Source of the DNA: Hirudinaria manillensis
Taxonomy: Eukaryota; Annelida; Clitellata; Hirudinida; Hirudinidae
Assembly (NCBI GenBank): GCA_034509925.1
Contig: CM067529.1
Location: 6,145,001 to 6,209,000 of the forward strand
Length of the DNA stretch: 64,000 nt
Direction of reading: 5' to 3'
Shown here: positions 1-13,853 of the stretch, in pieces
How positions within the stretch are numbered: position 1 is the first letter of the stretch
Layout: every line of letters starts with the position of its first letter
Notes under the pieces: generated by a model
Database searches by the model: none
What the model was told of the DNA's origin: nothing
Seen by the model: only the letters and a program-made list of their open reading frames with translations
Position numbers and translations under genes: made by a program

Positions 1-1630
<1,630 letters not shown>

Positions 1631-1633
1631 CTG

Positions 1634-3204
1634 GATATAAAAGAAAATTAAGTAAAAATTACATTTCCATGATGACAGATTGTGCAATTTTTATTTTGCT
1701 GAGTGCCATACTTTGACAAAAGTTTGAAAGACAGAAAAACCAAAAGAAAACCAAAAGTGATTCCATAGAATCAGAAAATTAATACTTTGGCTAACCTTAA
1801 GAGGCACTGAGAAGTTGTCACAAAAGATCTTCTCACAGGGAAAATGTGGGTTTTCAGAACGGGCACAAAATTTGGAAATCCTTGGAAAAATTTTGCAAAA
1901 TTCATGACCTGTGAAGCAATTTGACATTAGTAACAAGATATCCAGAAATAAAATCCTTAGAAATATACAGAAAGAGAGATTGTCAAAATTATGGAGAAGA
2001 GATAACTAAAACATGAACAATGTTCGGAACACAAAATAATGCAGAAATAAATAGAAACTTCTCACTTTTTACTATGTTGTAGAACGTTCATGTTACAAAT
2101 CCTGTAAAGCAATCCATACCCCGTCAAAAGATTGGCAACACGAAGAATGACAATCGAATTTCCACATAATCCTTTATAACTAGTTTATTTAATACACCCC
2201 ACCACAACCCTCATCCACCTACCAGCCACGCCTTCGGTACGATCCGACGAGAAAATTGTAAACAGTCGGAATTTCTAAAATGTAAAGTACTGTTAATATT
2301 TATGTGCATAATTTCCCAATATATACTTTATGTCACAACCTTTCATCAATTAGGCGTATTTTATTTTATTATTTAGTTCTGCAATATGTCGTGCCAGTGA
2401 AAAGTTTGAGCATATCAACCTGGAATTGGACTTAAGATTGCAAGTATTTCTTTTTGCAATCTTCAAAATAACATTTCAAAATGTTGGAATTATGAAGTAA
2501 ATATTCAGAGGTTCTAACGGGTCGATTAGAAACCCAGCGATGCATCTGAAAGATGCAGAACAAGCAACCTAATTACATCTGTGGTCAGGCTGACACTCCG
2601 ATCAGAAGTCAGGAACCTTTATGAGGAATTTCAAGAATTTCGGCCCTTGATTCACTGTTTTCAGGAATTGTTACAATCAATGATCACGCGGATATTCTTT
2701 TCGGTCTTTCATCTTTGAACAAGCGGTTTAGCCAGGTTTATGCCACTAGATGGGTCTTAATGGCACAGAGCCTTTGTCCGAAATTTTGCATTAGTTGGTT
2801 GCTCAACGTGTTACCAAAGATGTCTTCTGAAGACCATATTAAATTCTTATAAAACGTATACAAAAATCATTAATTACTCTTATCAACTCATATCTTTATC
2901 AAATCCATGCTATCCTTCTTATAATTTTTCAATTTTGAAAGTAGATGTTCATCAGGTGATTATTTATAAAATGTCACTAATTATAATTACATTATTCAAA
3001 TTTGTGATTTGATAAATTTTTAATATTTGATTATTAACTTCATTTTAAATTGTTTTTAAAATGTTGAATTATATTGCTATTTTATATTGTAAAAATTATA
3101 TTATCTTAGTGTAGGTGTAACCATATAACCGAAGGTCTTTGGACGACATAGCCTGTTGTTTGGTCTCGCCATTTCTAAAGCCGTTAAAGAATCCTAATTT
3201 TGAA
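1634..3204. other. Divergent intergenic region between LysRS and the SR-protein gene
   Basis: The two flanking genes point away from each other, so this stretch should hold both promoters and the missing first exon(s) of LysRS. An ORF at 1691-1936 on the minus strand has no recognisable features. No RNA gene, transposon or array was recognised. AT content rises from about 2850 to 3110. Confidence 0.5.
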
Positions 3205-4383
3205 ATGGCTCGTCGTTCGGACGGTGGTTATCTTTTTATCGGTCGCCTTAGCAAAAGCACCAGAACAAGGGATTTGGAAGAGGTGTTCGAACCTTACGGT
3301 AGAATCACGAGATGCGAAATCAAGTATGGAAATGGTGAGTTAAAATACTCGAGAAGATATCCCGATTTATTTTTAACGGTCCTGTTATCATTCATCTAAT
3401 TTTACAATTTATTTTTTAGGTCCTGATACCGGACGAACTGGTAAGACTCTACATATTGCGAAATAATCTTTAGTTTAGTTTAACAAGATAATTTTTTGGC
3501 GCAGTTTACGGATTTGTTGACTTCGAGGACAGAAGAGATGCCGCTGTAAGTTAACAACTAACATTTTAAAAAGTCGTTGGAAATACTATGCTCGAGGTGT
3601 TAATTGAATACAATTTGCTAGATGACAAGTAGTTGATTTTTTTTATTTCAGCAAGCTATTTGCTCCTAACATATTCCTTTCCCACCTCAGAGTTGTCTTT
3701 CCATACTCTTATTAAATTCCATCCCTCCTTTCCAATTGTGCAGCAGCTTTCCATTCCATAATCCTTTTCATGGTAATGTTGCAAATGCATTGCATGGAGG
3801 GGACTGATGATCATTTTTTTATTTTCATGTGTAAATATTGGAATGCTTGAATAATTGCTTTAAGCATTCTGTTGTACAATATGTTGCTGGTTGGATGAAT
3901 TATGAAATAATTAATTTTACACTAAACGTGACCACCATTTGATAGGACGCTATAAAATATGAGAATGGCCGAAGCTTGTGCGGATCAAAAATAATTGTCG
4001 AATGGTCAAAAGGTGTGCCTCGCAGGGTAGGTGAATTGTGCTGATTTTATTTTTGTGAACGCATTGACTTATATTTGTATTTTTATAAACTTTTTCAGGC
4101 TGATGATGGTCGAGGAAGTGGAGGGAGAGGTTATGGCAGGGAAAGCAGGGTAAGTACAACAACGAATAATATTTGAGTGCAATTAATCTAACTGACATCT
4201 TTCTCTCAGATTGGATCTGATGAATGTGCTAGATGCCACAGGACGGGACATTGGGCTAGGGATTGTCCCGAGGAGAGAAGCTCCAGGAGATACAGCAGGT
4301 CTCGTTCTAGGAGCCGCTCGTATGACAGGTACAACAGGAGGTCGAGGTCTAGGACGAGGTCGCGTTCGAGGTCAAGGTCTTGA
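3205..4383 (+). CDS. SR splicing factor: RRM + single CCHC zinc knuckle + RS tail (165 aa)
   Basis: RNA-binding splicing regulator acting in the nucleus. Exons 3205-3334, 3420-3440, 3505-3545, 3946-4026, 4099-4149 and 4210-4383 join in frame to 165 codons plus stop. Residues about 8-80 form an RRM, with RNP2 YLFIGRL and RNP1 YGFVDFED. A glycine/arginine linker follows, then a CCHC knuckle with C-X2-C-X4-H-X4-C spacing (CARCHRTGHWARDC) at about residues 112-125, and a short RS tail ending in repeated RS dipeptides. The start at 3205 gives the canonical MARR-type N-terminus; an in-frame non-ATG extension upstream is not needed. A polyadenylation signal AATAAA lies at 4470-4475. Vertebrate SRSF7 also has one knuckle, but the motifs TRTRDLE and GHWARDC look more like the plant RSZ/RS2Z class, so I give no orthologue name. 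Confidence 0.9.
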
Positions 4384-4469
4384 AGGCATAAAGATGAGAC
4401 TGTTATGGACCATTTTGTTTGCACATAAATTAAACCAAATCTCCAAATGCATTGGGTGCAAGCATTCAA

Positions 4470-4475
4470 AATAAA
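4470..4475 (+). terminator. Polyadenylation signal of the SR-protein gene
   Basis: AATAAA, 87 bp after the SR-protein stop codon. It lies only 17 bp from the ERMARD stop codon on the opposite strand, so the two 3' UTRs must overlap or nearly so. Confidence 0.7.
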
Positions 4476-4491
4476 ATGTTTGCCGTCCACA

Positions 4492-7400
4492 TTAACTCTT
4501 GTAGTTGCCGTAAGTTTCCAAAAAAGAAGAGATCATTTGTTGGAGGTCCAGCCATCTATTCTTTTGGAAGTTGTTTGTGAAATTATCAGATAGCTTCTTC
4601 AATTGCTTCAGTGATCTGTAAAAATTTGTGTTTAATTGGTTCTGATTGTCCAAATGATGTATACCTTTGCATATTTGTAATCTGTGAAGGGTCGGGCTTA
4701 TATGTTGTTGACTGGATGATCTGTAGGAAGGAAGTTGTCACCATGATGACCACCTTGACGATGCAGATCAGTGATGGAATGCTAAAATGAAACAGTTTGC
4801 AGATAGCCATTTATCTGATGACCATTGGCATGTACAAACGCTGCAAGGAGGTTTTCATAAGTTGATCTTTGTCTGGACCTCAACTTCTTGCTTGTTTGTT
4901 TTTCCACCAAAGAATTGATGTATCCCAGTAATTTATCACAACTCATAAAGTTCTGCTGAACAAGAATGCTCAAGGCTGAAACAAATTCCCTTTCTTTTCT
5001 TTCCCTTGAAGTTGCTGTCTGAGGAAATAATGCATTGTGAGTTAAATTGATTGTACAGCTTTACCTAATTTACCTCATATCTGTGTAAAGTGCTCATCTG
5101 TGGTGGTGGTGAAAGTGGACATGGAGTCTGAGGGTCAGAGCTGCATGAAGATGAATTAATTGTGATAAATTCTCTTGCTATTTGTCAAAGTGGCTAACCA
5201 AGGATGCTCCCCAGAATATGAGGTGAATAAGGCTGCCAATCCAATGCAACTATCTTCATAATAGCTTGTGCTGCATTAAAATTCTCTTTAGTTAATATTG
5301 CTGTCAGCTTTCTTAAATTAAGTTGAAACTAAATTAACAAAGTTAGTGCCTCTGCAGTCACAAAGATATGGAGTTTGAGGCTTGTAATAATTTTGTTATT
5401 AGGAGTTAGGTCATGAAAGTGGAAGATTCAGAATAACTTATTGTTGATCAGCCTATTCCAGAGGTTGGCTTTTTTGCCATTTGGTAGTTTTGGTGTTTTA
5501 TAGCATAGCAATGGCCTATCTAGCATATATAAATGGCCTTTTTCCATCTTACTAGTAGAAATTTACACAAATTTAGAAATATCTTTTTTTAAAGCTTATT
5601 TTTTTAATGTCCATGCTGGTTTGAGGTATCTAAAAATTATTGTAACAAGAAGATTGTGTCCTATCCTAATCTTGCCAAATTGGCTCTCCTATCCATGCTA
5701 GTTTCATTTTGAAGAATCTCTTCTATGTAGTAATAAAGTAAAATATGAGCATTTTCTGAGTCACTCTGATCATCTGAAAAACTAAACCCTGACCAACTTT
5801 ACTAGGTTGATAGATATCTGGAATTTATATCCAATATTCATAACCTGATGAAATTTGCTACATCCCTAGGTCGAATCATGTCCATTTATTAACACAAAAC
5901 TTAGAACAAACCAACTTTTCAAAAATTAGACCTTTCTTTAATAAATGAGTTGTTAGGCTATGTAGCTTTTCCTTCAATGAAACTGTCTATAAAAATAATA
6001 TATGGATTCAATTTTCCAATTTATGGATTTAAGTGAACTTACTTTATGAGACAAAATTGATATTGGGTGGAATTTGGAGGAATACGAATGCTGGAACTTT
6101 AACAAATTAAGGAACGTGAACTATATTTTGCATCACATTAGTTAATTACAGAAAAGAAACATTTAAATTTTCAAAAGTAATATCAACATTACATCACACA
6201 CTTTGATGTCTTCAAGTAATCTTCTTTGTGCAAGGTTGCATATGGTCATCAGAGAATGTGCAGCATTTCTGTTAAGAGTGGTAACATCTATTTCCCCATG
6301 ACTAATCCTATCTCGAATTCTTGGACCAGCCTGATACACCAGGCAATCCATTAGCATAGACTAAAATGAAAATTCAATATTTCAGCACCAGGAAACAACA
6401 CTTAGAGTTACAAATGATTGACAAAATCTGTGATTAGGTTTCTATAACAATGTAGATAATGGAAAGAACCTTTCTTAAAATTGTAAATCATTAATTCAAT
6501 TTTATTTTAAATGCTTTAAATTTACTAGTGCCATATGTCAATATATAAATATAATATATTGCACCATTAAAGGTTCACCAAAATATTCTGTCAATTTATT
6601 GTCATCCCCATTGCTCAGAGAACTTGCCAAAATCTTTTTCAAGAAAAACAGTTAGCAAATTGCCAAACATCAATCAAAGACAAAAAAGTTACTGCATCAA
6701 AGGTGGTGAATGGAACTTCACTCTTGAAAAGAGAAAAGAAAACATAAATATATTATTAAATAAGCCCATTATTAGATAATACAATGATAAATTAATATCA
6801 GGGCAATCACCTCTGCTGTTACAACTCTCTCTAAATTATTGTGGATGAGAGCAAATACACATCTCATCATGTGTTCCATTAATGGCAATAAAATAATAAT
6901 GCATTCTCCATACCTAACGGATATATTTACATAAGTCAGCAATAATATTCAAAACAATAACTTTAAAAAAAACAAGATAACCTTCTTAGCTCAAATAAAT
7001 AAAATGAATGGTGCCACATATCCTCCATTGTTGGTAAAAGCCTCCCAAATTTTGAAAAATTGTCATTTATTTCACCTAAAATAATAAAATGTCTCAAACT
7101 AGCTACTGCAGTATATTTTTTAAAAATATATAAAATTGAGATTATTTTACTTAGTAATGCCAGCTGATTTTCACAAAGGATGACTTCTGGAAGCAAAATA
7201 AATTCCCTGAATTTAATTTTGTGCAAAATCTTCTTTTGGAATAATATTTCTCCAATACTAATGATTGTGCACATGAGAACGCAGACATACCTAAAAGGGA
7301 AATAAAATATTGGTTAGCAATATTTACAACTGTTTTGTAACAATATGTGGTTTTCTCAATTTACAAATAACACTGATAAAAGTAGAGCTGTCATTAAAAA

Positions 7401-8965
7401 TTATATTCCAATTGATACATAATTTGTTGCTGAGGAAATTGCATAACATCATATCTGTTTAAATATGTCTACTGATAACTTGACCTGGTTTCTGAAGGCA
7501 ACTGAACAAAAAGAACTCTTTTCAAATCTATCATCCCAGAAATTCAAAAATAAAAAAATGAACATTCAAAAGTCTACTAATAAAATATAATAATTGATTG
7601 CCCTAAATTGTTCTCTTTGAAGATCTGTTTGAAGAATGGATTACTCAAGGTTAACTAATAAGATTCTCTTCCACCACAAATGTTTGCATGGTGATGCAGA
7701 GGATGTTAACAATAACTGAAACCTGGATTCCCTCAGCATCTGCACCTTAGAGTATTTTAGTATACAGGATTTCATCTCAAACTAATGAGATTCAAAAATT
7801 GATTATTATGCAAATACATTTAACTAAAAACTCCTTCTGTTAATATATAATATTTTCAAGGTTATGAAAGTGAAAGGTGCTACCTGCTTTGTATTTCATT
7901 TGATCCAAGAAATCCATGCCATGCAAGATTCCTAAGATTAAGAGATACTGGTGGGCCTATTAAAAGTCTTAAGAACTTAACCTAAAATGTTGTTAGAAAT
8001 CAAAAAGTTTCCTTTAAAATAATTAAATATAGCTGCACATCAGTCCAAATCAAAAACGAAACATTATGATGGGAACTCACAATTGTTGGTGTGAGAATGA
8101 CATTTAAATGAGGAACTAACAGAAGATCTCTGAGAATATTAGGACATTTATCACATTCTGTTAGTATCACCTGAAAGAAAGATTTACAAAACATCTAAGA
8201 TAAAATTAAATGTTTAGTAAATTAACTTCTTGAGAATCATATATGGAATATCTGATCAACCAAAAGATATCTGTAATTAGAAATATGAAAGCAATCTTAA
8301 AAAGATCTAAAGTGGCTAACATCTCCTAGACCTCTTTCTAACAAAGACACAAGGATCAATAGGGCATGCAAATCAGACTTCTTATTATGACTTTGAATGA
8401 GGTTAAAACACACTTCGATCATCTGCAAAAAATTCTGAAAATATTCAGACTTAGGAAAAGATACAAATATTGTCAATAAGCATTTGTATCATTCTTTCCA
8501 ATGCCATTAGAATAACTAGCAGACATTACTTATAAATTCTCAATACTTCCACAAGTCACATTAACTTAATAGCACTTATTATACTTTCTTTTGGGAGATC
8601 CAATCAAAAAATGGATTGTAATTGGCTTCAAATTGATCCCATGATTGTTGTGATTTTAAAAACTGTTCACTGCTTTGGAATAATGGTTGACAACCCAATG
8701 ATTGCGAGTTGTAATATTTATAGTCTTCATCTCCTAATATAATTTACATCCATTCAAGTTTATTGGTTTTCAACAACTTCATAAATTCCTAACCTTTGAC
8801 ATTTAAAACTTTATCGATTGCCTCCCATACGATGAACCCATCCTTCAAATATGGGCAATTCTCGGCGCAAGCAAATGTTGTTGAACAATTTAATAACGAA
8901 TAAACATTAGGCGACAGAAAAGTCTCCAGCGTCGAAATGCTATCGGCAAACTCTTTAGCGAGCAT
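4492..8965 (-). CDS. ERMARD: Endoplasmic reticulum membrane-associated RNA degradation protein (ERMARD)
   Basis: Start ATG at 8965. Recognised exons in order: about 8796-8965; about 8589-8732 ([10 protein letters not shown], ending ISQKK); about 8321-8425 (ends LLERGLGD); about 8093-8170; about 7885-7986 ([10 protein letters not shown]); about 7150-7291; about 6981-7074; about 6812-6914 ([16 protein letters not shown]); about 6690-6724; about 6567-6640 ([16 protein letters not shown]); about 6200-6360 ([14 protein letters not shown]); about 5210-5270; about 5085-5140; about 4846-5020 ([13 protein letters not shown]); about 4666-4780, a hydrophobic helix ([20 protein letters not shown]); and 4492-4609 with stop TAA. 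The RN-x-x-WHG and [11 protein letters not shown] motifs and the C-terminal membrane segment fit ERMARD, a poorly understood ER membrane protein linked to RNA decay. One exon may be missing between 5270 and 6200. The identification rests on remembered family motifs. Confidence 0.82.
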
Positions 8966-10259
8966 TTCTTATGCGAACCAGCCTGACCTGAGCGGCGGGT
9001 CCGATTCCCGTTACCTTATTATGTGTTATTATTTGTTCTTCGTGAAATGCCATTTTGCAGGTTAGTGCAATTACAAATAAAATTTATATCCTTCGGATAT
9101 GATGACCGAATAATTTATGATCAAATATATTATTTGTAGTATTCACTAATATTAGGTGAATTATCCATCATAAGTAGCAGATAAACTAATAAAAAAGTTG
9201 CAAGATATTTCGTTTCTTTTTTCCTTGTCCATATTCTTTTCTTTTAGATAGAACATTATCTCTACATTTTCTCAGTGAGCCGATCCAGCGACTTGACTCA
9301 ACTGATCTTCTCAGTTACGTTTGGATCAAACATTACATGAAGGAATGTCGTATAGAATCATGGAAATGTTTGTGTTCATTACAGAGGTTTTTCGGTGCTT
9401 GGATCCATATTGATTTTAGCTCCTCCAGGTAGACCTGATAGCTGGCTGCATGGTGAAGTAATGGCTGGCTGATTAACTCCAACAGACGGCTGGATGGCTA
9501 GCTAAACAGTTAAGTAGTCACCGGAGGCGGGCTGTGGCTCAAAGTGGCTGGCTAGTCGGCTGAAATCGGCGTCAGTTTTGGAAATAGCTTTGGCATTTTT
9601 TAAAATAAAGATTTTATTTAACGCAGTAAAAAGCTTGGAACAAAACAGATTGCAAATCTAAACCTAGGTTCAATAAATAAATGTAATGTAAATTTGTAGC
9701 GGTTATCTAGTTAATATTGGGTTTTGTTAAAGTAAAAGATAATCAATCGGATGTTATTGTGAGCCTCCGTCAGAATTGGTTTACGCTGACTCACAACTCA
9801 ATACTTACATCTGAGTATGGTCAATCGACTTACATCCACACCTAAGTAATTTTTTCCTTTGGTTGAGCAAAACCCTTTGGAAACTTGTCGACTCTGACGA
9901 TCATTCAATATTTTTGTTCTTCCAGGAAAAATATTTGTTCCACAACTATTTTAGGATCATTCAAATAAACAGCAGTGAATCGTCTATATTCTTGTGTCAG
10001 CCCCTGGAGTGAAGGATAACGTGGCTCGGTCCTTGTAACAGGCAGAACCTACCTGTTTTACATTGAATGTCAATAGACTCTTTAATTTGAAGATTATTAA
10101 TAAATAATTAAAATTGTAAAATTGTAAGATATTATTGTTTAATAATTCTGTTTGAAATGCAATTCTTTTATTTATGACTTTATACGAGTCTAGCCCCATA
10201 CTAATCGTCCATTTTCGCGAGTCATTGTTTTGGAATCCATTCACTGGGAATAATTTGCG
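8966..10259. other. Divergent intergenic region between ERMARD and PSMD4
   Basis: Expected to contain the promoters of both flanking genes. It includes a patch of degenerate GGCTGGCT-like repeats at about 9430-9570 and otherwise AT-rich sequence. A minus ORF at 9984-10244 has no recognisable features. No gene was supported here. Confidence 0.5.
9430..9570. repeat. Degenerate GGCTGGCT/GCTGGATGGCTAGC simple-repeat patch
   Basis: Irregular repeats of GGCTGGCT, GGCTGGAT and GGCTAGC between about 9430 and 9570, more GC-rich than the sequence on either side. No fixed period could be assigned by eye. Confidence 0.5.
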
Positions 10260-12364
10260 ATGGTGCTGGAAAGTACAATAGTCTGGTCAGTTATTTCATT
10301 ATTTATTTATTGCTCAGTTGAATTTCGTCATTACTGGTGAAGATCTGAATCTTAAGACTGGCAAGTCTTTTGGGAAATCTGCGAAATAGTTTTCGCTTGC
10401 ATCTTGCATATTAGCTAATCTAAAAAGTTATTTATTGTTCTGAGAATTGCATTAGTTTTGCCGAAGCTAAGTTAAATGTCAGACTTTACAAGGCATGTCA
10501 TGTTTGGACTAAGGAAGAAAACATGATTAGTAAAATAATTGTATGAGATTTCAATACACGATCTTTTTTTGCTTTAACAGTGTGGACAATAGTGATTATA
10601 TGAGAAATGGAGATTTTTTACCATCAAGACTACATGCCCAACAAGATGCTGTCAATCTTGTTTGTCATTCCAAAACAAGATCTAACCCAGAAAACAATGT
10701 TGGATTGATATCTCTTTCCAAGTATGTGCTTTTTGTTTTATAAGATAGGTTTAAATTTTAAAATTAATAAATCTGGTTTATTTGTAGTAATACTGAGGTT
10801 CTGGTCACCCTTACCTCTGATGTTACAAAACTTCTGGCCAAACTTCATCAGTTGAAACCTATGGGGAATATCAACTTTTTGTCTGGGATAAAAATAGCTC
10901 ATGTAAGTCATCTAATCATTTGTATGATTTCTTTCAATAGTGGTGTAAGTATTATTTTTGCTCTATAGCTGGTTTTGAAGCATCGCCAAGGAAAGAACCA
11001 CAAAATGAGAATTGTTGCATTTGTTGGAAGTCCCATCCCTGATTCAGAGAAGGAGGTAATTCAACTCAGAATATTTATGGTTATTCAGCAGATTTACAAT
11101 TATTCAATTGGTTCTCATTACAGTTGACAAAACTTGGGAAGAGATTAAGGAAAGAAAAAGTCAGTGTTGACATTATCAACTTTGGAGAAGAGGTAAGTTT
11201 AATCAATTTGGCTGCACTTATTTGTTTTAATAGTAACTTATTGGATGAATAATCGTTTCAGTCTACCAATACCGAAAAGTTGACGGCATTCATAAATGCC
11301 ATCAATGGAACTGACTCCACTCAAAAGTTCGTTTTGTTTAGATTTATTATTATGATTATTAGATTATTATTAGATTTTTTATGAGCATTGCAAACAATTA
11401 TAATTCTAGCTCCCATCTGGTAACTGTTCCACCCGGTCCCTTGCTATCCGATGCCTTGATTAGCTCTCCGGTGATTGTCGGTGAGGATGGCCTCAGTGCC
11501 ATCTCCGGTGGCTACGAATTTGGAGTGGATCCCAATGAAGACCCTGAACTGGCATTGGTAACTGAATATGGATTAAGAAATTGATGGTCCTGATTGAAAA
11601 TTTAAATGTAAATATTTTCAGGCTCTGAGGGTATCTATGGAAGAACAAAGAGCACATCAGGAGGAGGAAGCCAGGAGGGCAGCCACCCAGGCTTCCAGGA
11701 CACCTGTTGACAAAATTGAAGAAGGTTTGTTCAGCCCAACTAAATTTCAATTAAAATTTATTGTTATTTATAAGCAGAAATGTTTTTGGCTTGGCAATTT
11801 TGTATTTGCTTAATGTCAACCTCGTCTTGATTAAATATTTCCAAAATTATAGAATCCTCGGATGAAATGTTGTTGAAACAAGCCCTAGAGCTTTCCATGC
11901 AAGGAAGTGATGCTAAGGAACCTATGTCTGGTGTGGATATGGGGAGGGATATATCTTCCATGACCGAGGATGAACAGATGGCATTTGCTCTTCAAATGTC
12001 TATGGAAGGTAAGATCAGATTAAAATGAAATACTTAAATGAAACTGCTGTAACTTAATATTTCCTTTGTTTATTTCAGTTCAAGAATCAAATGCAACAGG
12101 AGAGGTTTGTTTGTAAAAGATTTTAGACGTGCACAATGTGGAAATGTAACTGATTTTGGTGAATATTTGTAGGAAGTGAAAATGGATGATGAAGACATCA
12201 GGGAGGTGATCAGTGATCCTGCATTTTTGAGGAGTGTTTTGGAAGGTTTACCTGGAGTTGATCCCCAGAGTGATGCTGTGAAGGAAGCAGTCGATCAACT
12301 TGCTTCAAACAAAAGTCAAGATTCAAACAAAAAAGATGGGAAGAAGAAAGACAGCAAGGAATAA
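10260..12364 (+). CDS. PSMD4: 26S proteasome non-ATPase regulatory subunit 4 (Rpn10/S5a), complete
   Basis: Ubiquitin receptor of the 19S proteasome cap. Eleven exons (10260-10285, 10581-10721, 10788-10902, 10969-11055, 11124-11192, 11262-11326, 11410-11557, 11622-11724, 11853-12008, 12079-12104, 12173-12364) join to exactly 376 codons: 375 aa plus stop, against 377 in human. It starts [20 protein letters not shown]. The N-terminal vWA domain (about residues 1-190) carries [12 protein letters not shown] and VDIINFGEE, ending near [17 protein letters not shown]. Ubiquitin-interacting motifs follow: [29 protein letters not shown] and [14 protein letters not shown]. The middle one is intact here but degenerate in human. 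The C-terminus is [14 protein letters not shown] followed by a lysine-rich tail. The exon 6 donor (GTTCGT) is weak but gives the conserved frame. AATAAA lies at 12442-12447. Confidence 0.98.
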
Positions 12365-12441
12365 ACAGACCATGTGTGATATCACTAAATATTTTCAAGC
12401 GTGTTTTATCTCGAAAATCCATAATTTTTCCAGCAACTCTC

Positions 12442-12447
12442 AATAAA
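12442..12447 (+). terminator. Polyadenylation signal of PSMD4
   Basis: AATAAA about 80 bp downstream of the PSMD4 stop codon, in an otherwise AT-rich 3' UTR. Confidence 0.65.
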
Positions 12448-12449
12448 AG

Positions 12450-13853
12450 TTGACCAATTGTTACAAAGACTATTGGAGACTATTACTTTTGTGTTTTGAA
12501 ATATGCTTTAATTTGGTTTAAATGTTCTGATCACCAATGATTCATACAAAGTAGTGCTCAATCAATCTGAGCAGAGCATCATAGCTGCAGTGGCCTGAGG
12601 TCATGATGTGATGCAGTGGATAAGATTTTGTTCTAAATGTTTATGTGTGGAGGGAGAGATGTCCTTAATTCCTTCTTTGCAGTTAAAACTCAACGTAACA
12701 AATGTCATCAACAGACTTTTGAGTACTGATAAGTGCTGGTTGAGGAGCACATGTAATTAAGAACAGATGGTGATGGCAAGTCCGGGGAAAGTTTGCCCAC
12801 ATTACCTGCAGTGAGTGATCTGTCAGGGGGAAAGACCCCAGCATTTTTTGAATTCTTACCCCCCCCCCTCCAGTTTCAGCCTAGGAATGAAGTGGGTTTA
12901 AATGCATTTTTGCCAGTTTGCCAAGGACGACATATTGGCCCTTCAAAAGGGTGAGATGATCATATGAGGAACATGTGAGAGTTTCTTCATTTAATGCCCC
13001 AGTCCCCTAACTGGTTCTTCAATTATATTCCATTCTGATCCTATGATTTTCAGAAAGATACGAAAGTTTTTGCATAGGTGCTGTAAAATATTATGTCAAG
13101 TATATAGTTCGTACTTTGAACAAATTAATAAATACGAAAGTTTTGTAAATACTATTTAAATTATTGTCTCCAACACCTTTCCTTTTGTAACCATCTCCCA
13201 ATTATTACTTTCTCTCTGGGCTAAAAGTGGTCTGTTGACTAGTTATGTGACTGTCTCTAGCCGATCCGCACCTCATTCAATTTGGTTGCCAGCCCGTAAA
13301 TTATCGGCTTTGTGTTTTTTTCAAACATTATAAACAGCTAACTCTTTGTTATTTTTTTTGCTTTTCGTAAGGGGTTAGAGTCCCCTGCGACCAAGTGGTG
13401 ATTTTTTAATATTTTAAAAAATTAGATGACATTGTTTTATATATTTTGTTATTATTGCATTAATTTTAATTTATTCAAATATTTAAAATTAAAATAAAAT
13501 ATTCTTGTTTGTTTTTATTTTCCAGCAAGCGCGGGATCACTTGATCATCGCCGCATGTTGTTTTGGATAGCTGGCTTAATTAATTTTGTATTTGAAGAAT
13601 TTTTGAAGCAAATTTATATATTAGAAACAATCATCTGTAAGTTTTTATGATAATATGAATTTTACATTGTCCTCCATAATTTGTGTTATTTGTTAAAGTT
13701 ACTTTTGTTATAAGCTTTCCATGATATATGTATTTTTCTTAATGTATTTATCATTTTATAGAACAAAGCTTTTTCATTTGAGGAAATTTGTTTCTTTTAT
13801 TGTGTTTCACTAGTTAACTTGTGTATCATCGTACGTGCAGGTATTTTACACAA
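12450..13853. other. Intergenic/5' region between PSMD4 and the RIF1-like gene
   Basis: No coding exon was recognised on either strand. A homopolymer run of nine C lies at about 12862. A splice-acceptor-like site (GTACGTGCAG) ends at 13840, 13 bp before the first usable ATG of the RIF1-like gene, so an untranslated or short first exon may lie between 13500 and 13650. The stretch is too short and too stop-rich to hold the roughly 1000-residue HEAT-repeat half of RIF1. Confidence 0.5.

Noticed and set aside
4206..4490. Leucine-rich minus ORF opposite the SR-protein last exon
   Set aside because: Antisense of the RS repeat; only the ERMARD 3' UTR is expected on that strand.
8960..9035. tRNA-like T-arm (GCGGGTCCGATTCCCGT) upstream of ERMARD
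   Set aside because: The 5-bp stem and 7-nt loop look right, but no matching acceptor stem, D-arm or anticodon arm could be placed 48-50 nt upstream.
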